From: JBEBXQ01 sp040391535
GTDB taxonomy: Bacteria; Bacteroidota; Bacteroidia; Cytophagales; Spirosomataceae
DNA length: 32,193 nt
Direction of reading: 5' to 3'
NCBI GenBank assembly: GCA_040391535.1
Contig: JBEBXQ010000040.1
Location: 1-32,193 of the forward strand
The position numbers were made by a program, and so were the translations under genes. Positions within the stretch are counted from its first letter, which is position 1. Every line of letters starts with the position of its first letter. The notes under the pieces were generated by a model that had not been told where the DNA came from, made no database searches, and worked only from the letters and a program-made list of their open reading frames with translations. Positions 15,962-25,266 of the stretch are shown here, piece after piece.

Positions 15962-16251
15962 AACCGGACATATAAAAGCTCCTGTTCCGCGCTAATCAAA
16001 CTTCAGGCACTGCTCACTCCCCATTTTTTTATCTCTATTATCAGGCGTTTAAAATAAATTGACATCATACGGAATGTCTGATCATCCGCAATTCCAGGTT
16101 AGCGGATTTAAATAGCCGGATGACCCAAATCTTCTGAAAACCATAAAAGTTCAATAACTTTAAAATTGCTTTGCCGCAACCTGCGCTCATAACGGTGAGT
16201 CCGCAGACAATTCCACAGGAATCCTATCATTATACAGGTAAATTTGTGCCA
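15962..16251. other. Non-coding gap before the two-component system
   Basis: No gene was found. It contains an inverted repeat ATCCGC (16084-16089) / GCGGAT (16102-16107) with a second CGGATG at 16117-16122, and a TAAATTTG box at 16239-16246 matching the -7 consensus but lacking a -33 partner and lying only 5 nt before the response-regulator ATG. If the box is used, the mRNA would be nearly leaderless. Confidence 0.4.
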
Positions 16252-16932
16252 ATGGAGATATTAATCATAGAAGATGATACGAGAGTCGCTGAACTCTTAC
16301 AAAGAGGACTTCAGGAACAAGGTTTCTTCACTACCATTGCCTACGACGGGCTTTCGGGGAAAAAACTGATGCAGCAAAACGATTATGCCCTGATTATTAC
16401 AGATATTATCCTGCCGAAAATGGATGGGCTTGATTTGTGTAAATATATCCGGGAAGCCAAACCCCACACCCCCATCATTATGCTGACTGCCCTGGGAACA
16501 ACTGATGACAAGGTAGAAGGCTTTGACGCAGGTGCTGACGATTACCTGGTAAAACCATTTGAAATGCGGGAGCTTTTAGTACGTATCCGTGTATTACTCA
16601 AACGGCATACGCTGACAGCAAACCATTCAGGCAACATTTTAAAATATGCCGACCTGGAAATGAATGTACATACCAAAAGTGTAAAGCGTAACGGGAAAGA
16701 AATCAATCTTACGCCAAAAGAATTTAACTTTTTGGAATACATGCTTCAGAATCCCGAGCGAGTTTTATCAAGAACAGAAATTGCAGAGAAAGTATGGAAC
16801 ACTCATTTTGATACGGGAACGAATTTTATTGATGTCTACATCAATTACTTAAGAAAGAAAATAGAAAAAGGCTTTGACCGGAAACTTATTCATACCAAGT
16901 CGGGTATGGGCTTTATTTTGAAAACGGAATAA
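16252..16932 (+). CDS. OmpR/PhoB-family response regulator
   Basis: A 226-residue regulator. The receiver domain (1-118) has the acidic pair Asp8/Asp9, phospho-acceptor Asp51 in LIITDIILPKMDG, the switch Thr79 and Lys101 (YLVKPF). The C-terminal winged helix (about 128-224) is of the OmpR type, with LTPKEFNFLEYMLQNPERVLSR and FIDVYINYLRKKIE. It overlaps the kinase gene by 1 nt. The start at 16252 gives the canonical MEILIIEDD; 27 extra codons back to a TTG have no family similarity. Its place ahead of a heavy-metal efflux operon suggests a CusR/CzcR-like metal response. Candidate binding repeats lie at 18302-18338. Confidence 0.95.
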   Translation: MEILIIEDDTRVAELLQRGLQEQGFFTTIAYDGLSGKKLMQQNDYALIITDIILPKMDGLDLCKYIREAKPHTPIIMLTALGTTDDKVEGFDAGADDYLVKPFEMRELLVRIRVLLKRHTLTANHSGNILKYADLEMNVHTKSVKRNGKEINLTPKEFNFLEYMLQNPERVLSRTEIAEKVWNTHFDTGTNFIDVYINYLRKKIEKGFDRKLIHTKSGMGFILKTE

Positions 16933-18308
16933 TGAAAATCAGATCGCGCCTCACTTTATTATTTACATTCCTGACCGCTACGATCTTACTGGCATTTGCG
17001 GCCGTTATTTATTTTTCAACAAAAGAAAACAGAGAGAACGAATTTTATGCCGCTTTAAAGAAAGAAGCTATTACCAAAGCCAACCTTTACTTTCATGCAA
17101 AGGCTGATGCAAAAACCTTACAGGATATTTATCGTAACAACAGAGAAACTTTAAATGAAGTTGAAGTTGCCATATATGACCAGCGTTTTACACTGCTTTA
17201 TCATGATGCAGCAGATATTGATTTTGTAAAAGAAACACCTGAAATGATAGACGATGTCTTTCAGAACAATGAAAAACATTTTTATCAGCATGACTGGCAG
17301 GTAATCGGACTGAAATATAAATTTAAAAATACAGATTACGTCATCATTGCCGCAGCGTATGACCAATATGGCTTCAACAAATTAAACAACCTGCTGAAAA
17401 CCATTATTCTGGTCTTCATTATTTCAGTTTTATTCATCTACATAGCAGGAAGATATTTTTCCAGAAAAGCATTTGAACCTGTTCAGGAGATGAATGACAA
17501 AGTCAAAAATATTACGGCGTCCCATCTTGATTTACGCCTGAACAGTAATGGAAGCAAAGATGAACTGGATGCCCTTGCGGGCACGTTCAATGATATGCTG
17601 GATCGGCTGGAAAACTCTTTTGATGCCCAAAAAAACTTTGTCTCCAACATATCTCACGAATTGCGTACACCTCTTTCTGCTATCATTACGGAATTAGAAC
17701 TTTCTGTAAGCAAAAACAGAAACACAGAGGAATATAAGGCTGCAATTCAGAATTCGCTGAAAGATGCAAAGAAACTGGTCCGCCTGTCCAACAGTTTACT
17801 CGATCTTGCCAAAGCCAGCTACGATCCTTCAGAAATTTCATTCAGAAGTGTTCGTATTGATGAGGTTTTATTAGACGCAAGGCAGCAGGTTCAGCGCGAA
17901 AATCCTGATTTTAAAATTGATATCCATTTCGGGGATAACTTTGAAAGCGACGATAAAATCTCCGTAAATGGAAATGAATACCTATTGAAAACGGCATTTT
18001 CCAATATTTTTGAAAATGGTTGTAAGTTCTCCCCCGATCATCAAAGCATCGTTTTAGTCCATTTTGATAATAGTAAAATCAAACTGCAGTTTTCTGATCA
18101 TGGAATCGGCATTTCAGAAGTCGAATTGAAGCACATCTTTACACCATTCTATCGGGGAGAAAACAAAAAGTTTGCCGGCGGAAACGGTATTGGCCTGTCA
18201 CTTACCCAAAAAATAATTCAGTTACATAACGGCACCATTGCGGTTTCATCATCCCGCTCCAGGGGGACGACCTTCACCGTCGAACTCAATAATATTCAGT
18301 ATTTCTAA
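16932..18308 (+). CDS. Sensor histidine kinase
   Basis: A 458-residue inner-membrane kinase, partner of the preceding regulator. TM1 is at about 8-28, an extracytoplasmic sensor domain of about 125 residues follows, and TM2 is at about 155-173. A HAMP linker (174-228) leads to the HisKA domain with His242 in NISHELRTPLSAI, then the ATPase domain with N box IFENGCKF, G1 DHGIGIS and G2 GNGIGLSL. The sensor domain has several His and Asp residues (HFYQHDW near 116-122) that could bind metal, though this is only suggestive. The family resembles CusS/CzcS-type kinases linked to metal efflux. Confidence 0.95.
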   Translation: MKIRSRLTLLFTFLTATILLAFAAVIYFSTKENRENEFYAALKKEAITKANLYFHAKADAKTLQDIYRNNRETLNEVEVAIYDQRFTLLYHDAADIDFVKETPEMIDDVFQNNEKHFYQHDWQVIGLKYKFKNTDYVIIAAAYDQYGFNKLNNLLKTIILVFIISVLFIYIAGRYFSRKAFEPVQEMNDKVKNITASHLDLRLNSNGSKDELDALAGTFNDMLDRLENSFDAQKNFVSNISHELRTPLSAIITELELSVSKNRNTEEYKAAIQNSLKDAKKLVRLSNSLLDLAKASYDPSEISFRSVRIDEVLLDARQQVQRENPDFKIDIHFGDNFESDDKISVNGNEYLLKTAFSNIFENGCKFSPDHQSIVLVHFDNSKIKLQFSDHGIGISEVELKHIFTPFYRGENKKFAGGNGIGLSLTQKIIQLHNGTIAVSSSRSRGTTFTVELNNIQYF

Positions 18309-18338
18309 TAAAATTCTAATTTTATTCTATCCATTCTC
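18302..18338 (+). promoter_or_regulatory. 11-bp-spaced direct repeats before the efflux operon
   Basis: TTTCTA at 18302, ATTCTA at 18313 and ATTCTA at 18324 are spaced exactly 11 bp apart, with a further ATTCTC at 18333. OmpR/PhoB-type regulators bind direct repeats at one-helical-turn spacing, so this is a candidate site for the regulator encoded at 16252. It begins inside the last codons of the kinase gene and lies 56-92 nt ahead of the efflux-gene ATG. Confidence 0.45.
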
Positions 18339-18393
18339 TAACCCTGTTTCCTACGAAGTCTATCGAATTTTGTGCCTGATTAAGTTTTCAGCC

Positions 18394-19650
18394 ATGCCAT
18401 TTCGATTCCGATATACATTAACAATCTTTCTCCTGATCACTTTTTGCTATCCGCTTAAAGCACAGGTAAAATACACCTTACACAAAGCCCTGCAAACCGC
18501 CAGAAGCCATAGTCCCATCCTCAGAAATGAAGCATTAAATGCAGGCATTATCCAGGCCGATATAATCACGGCAAAACTCCGTCCTGATCCTGTTTTAAGC
18601 AACGAAACATTACAATTACTGCAGCCTTCACAATTTCCGGCGCATACGGACTGGTATAACGGCCAAAACCGCCAAACCCTGTGGCAGTTAACAAAACGCT
18701 TTCAGGTTGCGGGTCAGCGCAGGTATAAAATTGACGTGGCGGGGCAATATATGGCTTTAACCGAAAAAAATTATTCCGAAACGGAAAGAAACCTTTTGTC
18801 GGAGGTGGCAGTCAAATGGCTGGAAGGATGGATGTCACAAAAACAACTGGATATAATTCTGGTCGCCAAAAACAATATTGACAGTCTGGTACTCACTAAC
18901 CAGATCCGCCATCAAAATCAGGTGATTACCCAAACCGACTTATTCCGTACCGAACTACTGGCTAAACAATACGCCATGCAATATAAAACTGCCCAACAGC
19001 AAATCACTAATCATCAAAAGGAGTTAAAGTTTCTCCTGGGCGTAGAGGAAGACGTACTCATTGACACAACAGCTGATCTGCCTGCCTTACAGGGCAGTAT
19101 TGACAGTTTATTCAGACGATCCCTTCGGCTGAGAGGCGATATTCAGGCAGCCCAGGCATCTGTTAATGTTTCAGAGAGTAACATTAAACTTCAAAAGTCC
19201 CTTTCCTTCCCTCAACCGGAATTAGGCCTGATCTGGAACCCGCAAAATTCAATTCAGTACTTAGGTATTTATGCGAATATCAACCTGCCGCTTTTTAACC
19301 GTAATCAGGGCGAAATCAAAAAATCGTATCTGCTGAAAGAACAAGCAGAACAGCAATTATCGATCCTGCAAACTCAGGTACAGTCTGAGATTACTATTGC
19401 TCTTGCCAACTATCAGCTGCAACAGCAGCAGCTTGAGAATTTCAGTTCAGTTTTGCAGCAATCACAAACGATTCTGGACAACGTAAAATATACGTACCTC
19501 AAAGGAGGAACAACCATCATAGATTTTCTCGAAGCGCAACGTAGCTGGCTGGAAACCAAACAACAATATTATGATGCTATGTACACCTATAGCAAAAGTT
19601 ATATCCAATTGCTTTTCTCCACCGGCCTGATCAATCAATCAGCATTATGA
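18394..19650 (+). CDS. TolC-family outer membrane efflux protein (CzcC-like)
   Basis: A 418-residue outer-membrane channel subunit. A signal peptide (FRYTLTIFLLITFCYPLKA, residues 4-22) is cleaved before QVKYTL. The mature protein has two repeats of the outer membrane efflux domain with long Gln-rich helices (for example QQSQTILDNVKYTYLKGGTTIIDFLEAQRSWLETKQQYYDA near the end, the typical last helix of CzcC/CusC). The ATG at 18394 is chosen because it places the signal peptide at the N-terminus; 52 extra upstream codons overlap the kinase gene. It is the first gene of the CBA set and overlaps the adaptor gene by 4 nt. Confidence 0.93.
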   Translation: MPFRFRYTLTIFLLITFCYPLKAQVKYTLHKALQTARSHSPILRNEALNAGIIQADIITAKLRPDPVLSNETLQLLQPSQFPAHTDWYNGQNRQTLWQLTKRFQVAGQRRYKIDVAGQYMALTEKNYSETERNLLSEVAVKWLEGWMSQKQLDIILVAKNNIDSLVLTNQIRHQNQVITQTDLFRTELLAKQYAMQYKTAQQQITNHQKELKFLLGVEEDVLIDTTADLPALQGSIDSLFRRSLRLRGDIQAAQASVNVSESNIKLQKSLSFPQPELGLIWNPQNSIQYLGIYANINLPLFNRNQGEIKKSYLLKEQAEQQLSILQTQVQSEITIALANYQLQQQQLENFSSVLQQSQTILDNVKYTYLKGGTTIIDFLEAQRSWLETKQQYYDAMYTYSKSYIQLLFSTGLINQSAL

Positions 19651-20654
19651 AGATAAATATATTCCTCCTGTTCTCACTGTCAATCTTACTTGCGTCCTGC
19701 GAAGATGAAGAACAAAAAACAACGGAAACGCCTGCAACTCCCCTTGTAAGAGATAACGGTAATTCTATCATTTTTCCTGACATCGAAACCATTGCTTTCT
19801 TCAAAACAGAAAAAATCCACCGCAAACCGGCAGAGACCGAATTAACAGCACCTGGCAAAGTGGTTGCAACCGTTGTTCCGTCAACACAAGGAGCATCTCA
19901 AAACATTATCCTGTTTGATAATCCCGAACTGACAGGTAATTATACGCAGCTCATTCAACATCAGATCAACATTGCTCAAATTCAAAATATCAATATCCGG
20001 CAAAAACAACTTGAACTGGAAAGAACCCGGGATTTACTTTCTCACGGATCAGCCACAGGGCAGGATTTGTTAAATGCCCAAACAGCCTTATCCATGGAGC
20101 AAACCAGCCTGGAAAATGAAAAAGCGGCATTGATTGAACATGAAAGCAGACTGAAAGCAGCCGGTTTTAATCCTGAAACAGTACGCAAGGCAGATGCCGG
20201 AATAGCTTATATCATATGTGACATTCCGGAAAACCAAATCGGGGAAATCAGGGAAGGACAATCGTGTCATATTGCTTTTGCCGCATTTCCGAATGAAAAA
20301 TTCACAGGTATAACAGATGCCGTGACGGACAGGATCGACAACATTACCCGAATGGCTAAAGTGAGAATTTCCATTCAAAACGCGTCCAATAAGTTCAGAT
20401 CAGGCATGTTTGTTCATGTATCATTTGCCTTACAAACAGGTAATGCCCTCAGCGTTCACAAAACATCTTTAGTGACAGTTCAGGGTAGGCATTATGTGTT
20501 TGTGAAAAAATCCATCAACGCGTTTGAAAGAAGTGAAGTCCGGATCGATCAGCAGACCGGAGACAGAATACGCATTTTAAGCGGCCTTCAGGATGATGAA
20601 GAAATTGCTGTCGGAGGTGTAATGCAGCTCAAAGGATTATCTTTTGGTTACTGA
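19647..20654 (+). CDS. RND efflux periplasmic adaptor lipoprotein (CzcB-like)
   Basis: A 335-residue membrane-fusion protein. The signal ends in a lipobox LLASC with Cys18, so it is probably anchored as a lipoprotein. A short lipoyl/barrel-sandwich part flanks an alpha-hairpin at about 90-170 (LELERTRDLLSHGSATGQDLLNAQTALSMEQTSLENEKAAL), followed by a beta-barrel domain (IICDIPENQIGEIREGQSCHIAF) and a membrane-proximal end with GLQDDEEIAVGGVMQLKG. This is the adaptor linking pump and TolC partner. It overlaps the TolC gene by 4 nt. No His-rich or Met-rich metal-binding tail is seen. Confidence 0.92.
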   Translation: MKINIFLLFSLSILLASCEDEEQKTTETPATPLVRDNGNSIIFPDIETIAFFKTEKIHRKPAETELTAPGKVVATVVPSTQGASQNIILFDNPELTGNYTQLIQHQINIAQIQNINIRQKQLELERTRDLLSHGSATGQDLLNAQTALSMEQTSLENEKAALIEHESRLKAAGFNPETVRKADAGIAYIICDIPENQIGEIREGQSCHIAFAAFPNEKFTGITDAVTDRIDNITRMAKVRISIQNASNKFRSGMFVHVSFALQTGNALSVHKTSLVTVQGRHYVFVKKSINAFERSEVRIDQQTGDRIRILSGLQDDEEIAVGGVMQLKGLSFGY

Positions 20655-20829
20655 TTCCTTAAAGTGTGACCACGTATTTTCAAAAGCATAGCTGAGGATT
20701 ATATCCTGCATATTCATTTCTCCGGATATACAGGCTCATCTTCCTGAGTACCAGTCCTGTTATTCACCGGATTAAGACAGCAATACAGGGCTTCCTTATT
20801 GTAAATCCACCATTAAGCACTACTTCAGT

Positions 20830-23800
20830 ATGATTCAGAACCTCCTCCTGTTTTCTCTAAAGAATCGCTGGTTAGTTATCAGCGTCAGCATCCTGTTAAT
20901 GAGTACAGGCTATTATTGTTTCACTCAACTCAAAATCGAGGCCTACCCTGACATTGCTGATACCAATGTTATCGTTGTAGCACAATACCAGGGCCGTGCA
21001 GCTGAAGAAGTAGAGCAACAGGTAACCGTTCCGATCGAAAGGGCGTTGCAGAATACTCCGAATATATTAGACCGCAGGAGCAGAACTATTTTCGGCTTAT
21101 CAGTCGTGCAACTTACCTTCAAAGACGGTACAGACGATTATTTTGCAAGGCAGCAAGTGATGGAACGTCTGGCAACTGCCGAACTGCCCGCAGGTGTTGC
21201 GCCGGAACTGGCTCCGCTTTCCACAGCGGTAGGGGAAATTTTCCGTTATGTGGTGGAAGCCCCTTCTACATTTTCGCCTGTTCAATTACGGGATTTACAG
21301 GATTGGCTCATTAAACCTTACTTGCTTCAAACCGCAGGGATAGCAGATATTACAACCTTTGGCGGACCTCTGAAGCAATTTCAGATTCTGGCTTATCCTG
21401 ATAAACTGCGTAAATATGAAATTACCCTGACTGAGGTAGAAAATGCCGTTTCCAGTAACAACTACAATACAGGGGGAGGTCTTATTGAACGTGGCGGACA
21501 AGGATTTGCTGTACGCGGTTTAGGAGCAATACAAAACATAACCGACATTGAGAATATCGTCATAAAATCCGAAAACGGAGTGCCTGTTTTTATAAGTGAT
21601 GTGGCAAGCGTTGAACTTGCTCCGCCGCCACCCGGCGGAATTCTGGGTTATACCATCCCGGATGATAACATCCATGTCAATAATGGGATTGAAGGCATTG
21701 TTTTGCTTCGAAGATATGAGAACCCAAGTGAAGTGTTAGCCGAACTTAAGCAACGTATCAACGATTTACAGGAACATGAACTACCCGATGGTGTAAAGAT
21801 CAGAACACTCTATGACCGGAGTTTTTTAATCGGTCACTCTTTGCATACAGTTGGAAAAACACTGTTTGAGGGGGTGAGTATAGTCATCATTATTCTGATT
21901 TTATTTTTGGGAAATATACGGACTGCTTTAGTCGTCGCATTGACTATTCCGTTTTCTTTGCTTTTCGCATTTATCATGATGCGCTTTACGGGGATTCCCG
22001 CTAATCTGCTTTCACTGGGAGCAATTGATTTTGGAATCATTGTGGATGGCGCCGTCGTAATGGCTGAACATCTGACGCGAAAATACCGGACAGCCACACC
22101 TGAAGAAAAGGAAAAGGGTATTGTACAGATCACTTTGCTTTCAGCACAGGAAGTTGGCCGCGAGATTTTCTTCTCCGTTACCATCATTGTACTGGCCTAT
22201 ATGCCTATACTGTTAATGACCCGCGTAGAAGGTAAGCTTTTCTCCCCCATGGCATTAACATTGGCTTTTGCCGTGGTCGGATCCATGCTGGCGGCCCTGA
22301 CACTGATCCCTGTTCTGATTTCCTTTGTCTGTAACAAAGCCCTTTCTAATCCCGACAAGCCTTTTAAAGAGCCTGGGAACGTTGTGCTGGAGTTTGTTGA
22401 ACATGTCTATGCCCGAACACTTTCACTGCTCTTAAAACATTATAAAAAAACCGTAATAATCGGGTTCGGGATAGTGCTGTCATTGATTTCATTGGGTTTG
22501 AAAATGGGAACCGAATTTTTACCGGAACTGGACGAAGGCTCCATTTTCCTGCGGGGGAATTTTCCTGCGGGCATCACTATTCAGGAGAATGCCGGATATG
22601 CTCCTGAAATCCGGCGTATGATCGCCCGGCATCCGCAAATTGAATTCGTCATTACCCAAACCGGCAGAAACGATGACGGCACAGATCCTTTCCCGGCAAA
22701 CAGAAATGAAATCTTAGTGGGGTTGAAGGAATACGCGCTATGGAGCGATACTATTTCCAAAAAAGAACTGGTTCAGCAAATCCGTTCCGAATTGGAAAAA
22801 GAACTGCCCGGCGTAGCATTTACATCCGGACAACCTATTATTGATCAGGTCATGGAAATTGTAACAGGCAGTGCCGCCGATCTCGCCGTTTCCATAGTGG
22901 GTGAAGATTTAGTGATGATGCGAAGCAAAGCCGACAGCATTGCCGGCATTGTAAAATCAATGCATGGAAGCGCAGGTGTAAATATTGAGCAGGAAGGAAC
23001 ACAGTCACAACTTACTATACAGATAAACCGCAGATATGCCGCACGATATGGTATTAATGTTTCCGATATTCAAAATATAATTGAGGCTGCTATTGGTGGC
23101 AGGAACATTTCAGTGGTGTATGACGGCACCAAACGTTACGACATTGTTATACGTTACTTGCCGCAATTCCGGAATAGCATTGACGAAATTAAAAAACTGC
23201 TTGTACCCTCTCCTAACGGTGCCTTAATTCCCATGGAAGAACTGGCAGAGATCCGTTTTACCGAAGGACAAACAAACATTTACCGGTACAATAATAAAAG
23301 AATGATAACGGTAAGAACCAATATTACCGGCAGAGACCAGGGAGGATTTGTGAAAGAGTTACAGGAAAAAATAACAGATAAAATAACAATCCCGAAAGGA
23401 TATGAGCTGGTCTATGGCGGACAGTACGAAAATCTGGAACGGGCGGGAAAACAATTGGCCCTGACGATCCCGTTAACATTGCTCATCGTCTTTGCATTGC
23501 TGTTTATGCTCTATAAAAATCTGATACATACCTTGATAACAACAAGTTGTGTTTTGTTTTCCTTAGCGGGGGGGATTATTTCCTTACTCATGAGAGGCTA
23601 CTATTTCAATGTTTCCGCAGGTGTAGGTTTTGTATCCATTTCCGGAATTTCAGTAATGGCAGGCGTACTGTTGGTTTCAGCATTAAAGCGGGCAACCTCA
23701 GACAATGAAATTTCAAGATCCTTTGTTGGCAAAATAGCTGAAGAACAATTACGGGCGATACTCTCCATACTGATTTTAGCCATTCTCGGACTTATTCCGG

Positions 23801-23934
23801 CGGCCATCTCATCAGGTATCGGCTCTGACGTTCAACGTCCTCTGGCAACGGTTATCATCGGTGGTTTAACGAGTACATTGATTTTTGCACCATTACTCAT
23901 TCCACCCTTATACTGGTGGAGCGGCAAAAAATAA
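20830..23934 (+). CDS. Heavy-metal RND efflux pump (CzcA/HME family)
   Basis: A 1034-residue inner-membrane pump that exports cations with proton import. It has the two-fold RND layout: TM1 near 12-31, a large periplasmic loop, TM2-7 (about 340-500), a second loop, and TM8-12 (about 870-1025). The TM4 signature GAIDFGIIVDGAVVMAEH holds Asp400, Asp406 and Glu413, the pattern of divalent-cation (Co/Zn/Cd/Ni) HME pumps rather than the Cu/Ag (CusA) group. EEVEQQVTVPIERAL near the N-terminus is also HME-typical. A 175-nt gap separates it from the adaptor gene, where CzcBA genes are usually close together. The gap holds a small inverted repeat (AGGAT-TAT-ATCCT) but no clear promoter. Confidence 0.95.
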   Translation: MIQNLLLFSLKNRWLVISVSILLMSTGYYCFTQLKIEAYPDIADTNVIVVAQYQGRAAEEVEQQVTVPIERALQNTPNILDRRSRTIFGLSVVQLTFKDGTDDYFARQQVMERLATAELPAGVAPELAPLSTAVGEIFRYVVEAPSTFSPVQLRDLQDWLIKPYLLQTAGIADITTFGGPLKQFQILAYPDKLRKYEITLTEVENAVSSNNYNTGGGLIERGGQGFAVRGLGAIQNITDIENIVIKSENGVPVFISDVASVELAPPPPGGILGYTIPDDNIHVNNGIEGIVLLRRYENPSEVLAELKQRINDLQEHELPDGVKIRTLYDRSFLIGHSLHTVGKTLFEGVSIVIIILILFLGNIRTALVVALTIPFSLLFAFIMMRFTGIPANLLSLGAIDFGIIVDGAVVMAEHLTRKYRTATPEEKEKGIVQITLLSAQEVGREIFFSVTIIVLAYMPILLMTRVEGKLFSPMALTLAFAVVGSMLAALTLIPVLISFVCNKALSNPDKPFKEPGNVVLEFVEHVYARTLSLLLKHYKKTVIIGFGIVLSLISLGLKMGTEFLPELDEGSIFLRGNFPAGITIQENAGYAPEIRRMIARHPQIEFVITQTGRNDDGTDPFPANRNEILVGLKEYALWSDTISKKELVQQIRSELEKELPGVAFTSGQPIIDQVMEIVTGSAADLAVSIVGEDLVMMRSKADSIAGIVKSMHGSAGVNIEQEGTQSQLTIQINRRYAARYGINVSDIQNIIEAAIGGRNISVVYDGTKRYDIVIRYLPQFRNSIDEIKKLLVPSPNGALIPMEELAEIRFTEGQTNIYRYNNKRMITVRTNITGRDQGGFVKELQEKITDKITIPKGYELVYGGQYENLERAGKQLALTIPLTLLIVFALLFMLYKNLIHTLITTSCVLFSLAGGIISLLMRGYYFNVSAGVGFVSISGISVMAGVLLVSALKRATSDNEISRSFVGKIAEEQLRAILSILILAILGLIPAAISSGIGSDVQRPLATVIIGGLTSTLIFAPLLIPPLYWWSGKK

Positions 23935-24152
23935 GCGTGTATAAATGATCATAAAATGATGACTAAAATTACGGTTGGCCACCAGTATATGATAAGATTT
24001 GACTCCATGAAGAGGGAGACTTTAAACATAATACTCAACCGGTTTTTTTTCTCATTACCTGACAGATTATCAACACATAACCATACAGCTAAGAGGTCTT
24101 CCCGGACTTACAGAAAGTAATTCCATCGCTATGTTAATCCCTTGTTGTATGG

Positions 24153-24965
24153 CTAATCCTGTCCTGACTTCCACCCCTTCACCTCCTTCTTCAACTCCAG
24201 CATCATTTTCATTAATTGCGCCATATCGGGTTCTCCCGAAGGAATTTCACGGCTCAGAAAACTGTGGTATTTCCAGATCTCAATGACCTCCTCTGCCCTC
24301 ACGGCATAGGGTTCATACAACGGATTAAACGATTTCAGCAATAAGCTGCCATCTGTATTGACGGTTACCTGCTTAAATACAAAATCCTGATCGCCTTTCA
24401 GAATCACAATACACGGCGTATCCGGCCGCAGGCTCATCCAGTCCGTTACGTATTGACCAATAATATCACTCCCGTCAGGAACAGGGAGCATAGAATCACC
24501 CGTTGTGGGAAACATACGGTAGGTATAACCATCAGAGAGAAACGGTAAAGAAAACCGGGGAAGACGCGCCAGGTACTCAGGATCAGAATAGCCATTGCGA
24601 TACCCGGCTTTCGCTTTAACGGGTACATATTCGATATTTTCCCGGTTCTCCTTATCTACGGTAATCGCCAGTACCCTGATCCTGCTTCCCATCATGTAAA
24701 CATCATTTCCGGCCTCCAGCTCGCGAAGCTGTAATTCTCCCAGCTTTGATAAATCCACCCTGAGCATACTGTCAATACTGATCCTGAAAAATTCTGAGAA
24801 CGTAATGTAGTCCTCGGAACGCGGAGTTTTGGTCTGGCCGTTTTCAAGCGCATTCAACTTGGAGCGGGTTAACGACAACTTTTCAGCCAGTACCTCCTGA
24901 CTGAGTTTCCGCCGTTCTCTCAGAAACCGGATATTCTCTGCAAAAAATATTTTTTGTCCGTTCAT
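24153..24965 (-). CDS. XRE/S24 LexA-like repressor of the dinB-dnaE cassette
   Basis: A 270-residue repressor. An XRE helix-turn-helix (about 8-62, ENIRFLRERRKLSQEVLAEKLSLTRSKLNALENGQ) is followed by a linker and an S24 peptidase domain. Self-cleavage features are visible: the Ala120-Gly121 bond in KAKAGYRNG, the nucleophile Ser158 in TGDSMLP, and Lys198 in DFVFKQV as general base. This is the layout of CI/LexA-type repressors that cleave themselves when activated by RecA on single-stranded DNA. The gene is divergent from the dinB-dnaE pair. Its promoter -7 box overlaps a palindrome that is also upstream of dinB, suggesting that it controls itself and the polymerases. The product ends in an unusual helical tail (about 245-270). 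Confidence 0.92.
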   Translation of the reverse strand: MNGQKIFFAENIRFLRERRKLSQEVLAEKLSLTRSKLNALENGQTKTPRSEDYITFSEFFRISIDSMLRVDLSKLGELQLRELEAGNDVYMMGSRIRVLAITVDKENRENIEYVPVKAKAGYRNGYSDPEYLARLPRFSLPFLSDGYTYRMFPTTGDSMLPVPDGSDIIGQYVTDWMSLRPDTPCIVILKGDQDFVFKQVTVNTDGSLLLKSFNPLYEPYAVRAEEVIEIWKYHSFLSREIPSGEPDMAQLMKMMLELKKEVKGWKSGQD

Positions 24966-25093
24966 TTTTATTTTGTTATTATTATGATCAACATTTCGAC
25001 ACTAATCGTGTCAAATATAGAAAAAATAAAACAAACATGGAACGTCAAATTGTGCATTGCGATCTGGATACATTTGTTTGTATCGGTAGAGCG
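24919..25093. repeat. 175-bp direct repeat, left copy (S24/dinB junction)
   Basis: This stretch is repeated at 26001-26175, offset 1082 bp, with about 7 substitutions and 2 one-base indels by eye (near 95% identity). It covers the first 15-16 codons of the S24 repressor gene, the divergent control region with its palindrome, and the first codons of dinB. Here the repressor end is intact and the dinB end is broken. The higBA module lies between the two copies. Confidence 0.95.
24995..25019 (-). promoter_or_regulatory. Operator and -7 box of the S24 repressor gene
   Basis: The palindrome TTCGACAC-N5-GTGTCAAA (24995-25015) has 8-bp arms with one mismatch. On the minus strand TATATTTG (25019-25012) fully matches the -7 element TAnnTTTG and overlaps one arm, so a protein bound here would block transcription of the repressor gene whose ATG is at 24965. 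This fits self-repression. No TTTG is found at the ideal -33 spacing. Confidence 0.65.
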
Positions 25094-25180
25094 ACAAATA
25101 AAACCGGAATGAATAGAGAAAGAAAGGATGAAACGGGACAGATATTCATCTTTCATCGGTTTTACGGAACTCCGTCATGA
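25037..25180 (+). pseudogene. Truncated, frameshifted 5' fragment of dinB
   Basis: The ATG at 25037 begins MERQIVHCDLDTF, identical to the intact dinB start at 26120, then an extra base (TTTGTTTG against TTTTTTG) shifts the frame and the similarity is lost after about 60 nt. The resulting frame would give a 47-residue peptide ending at 25180. The rest of the 24966-25266 gap holds only the repeat copy and a small inverted repeat AAACCG/CGGTTT (25202-25215) after the higA stop. Confidence 0.85.
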
Positions 25181-25266
25181 TCAAGTTAACACCGTTTCCT
25201 GAAACCGAACGGTTTAATCATCATTATTCATATGTTCAGCTTTTTTGCAACAGAAAATAATAAATA

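Noticed and set aside
23966..24055. Possible terminator after the RND pump (AACCGGTT followed by T)
   Set aside because: AACCGGTT has no loop and the only pairing partner (CGGTTG near 23971) is more than 60 nt away.
24968..25156. 62-codon frame on the minus strand
   Set aside because: It overlaps the duplicated control region and dinB stub and has no recognisable protein character.
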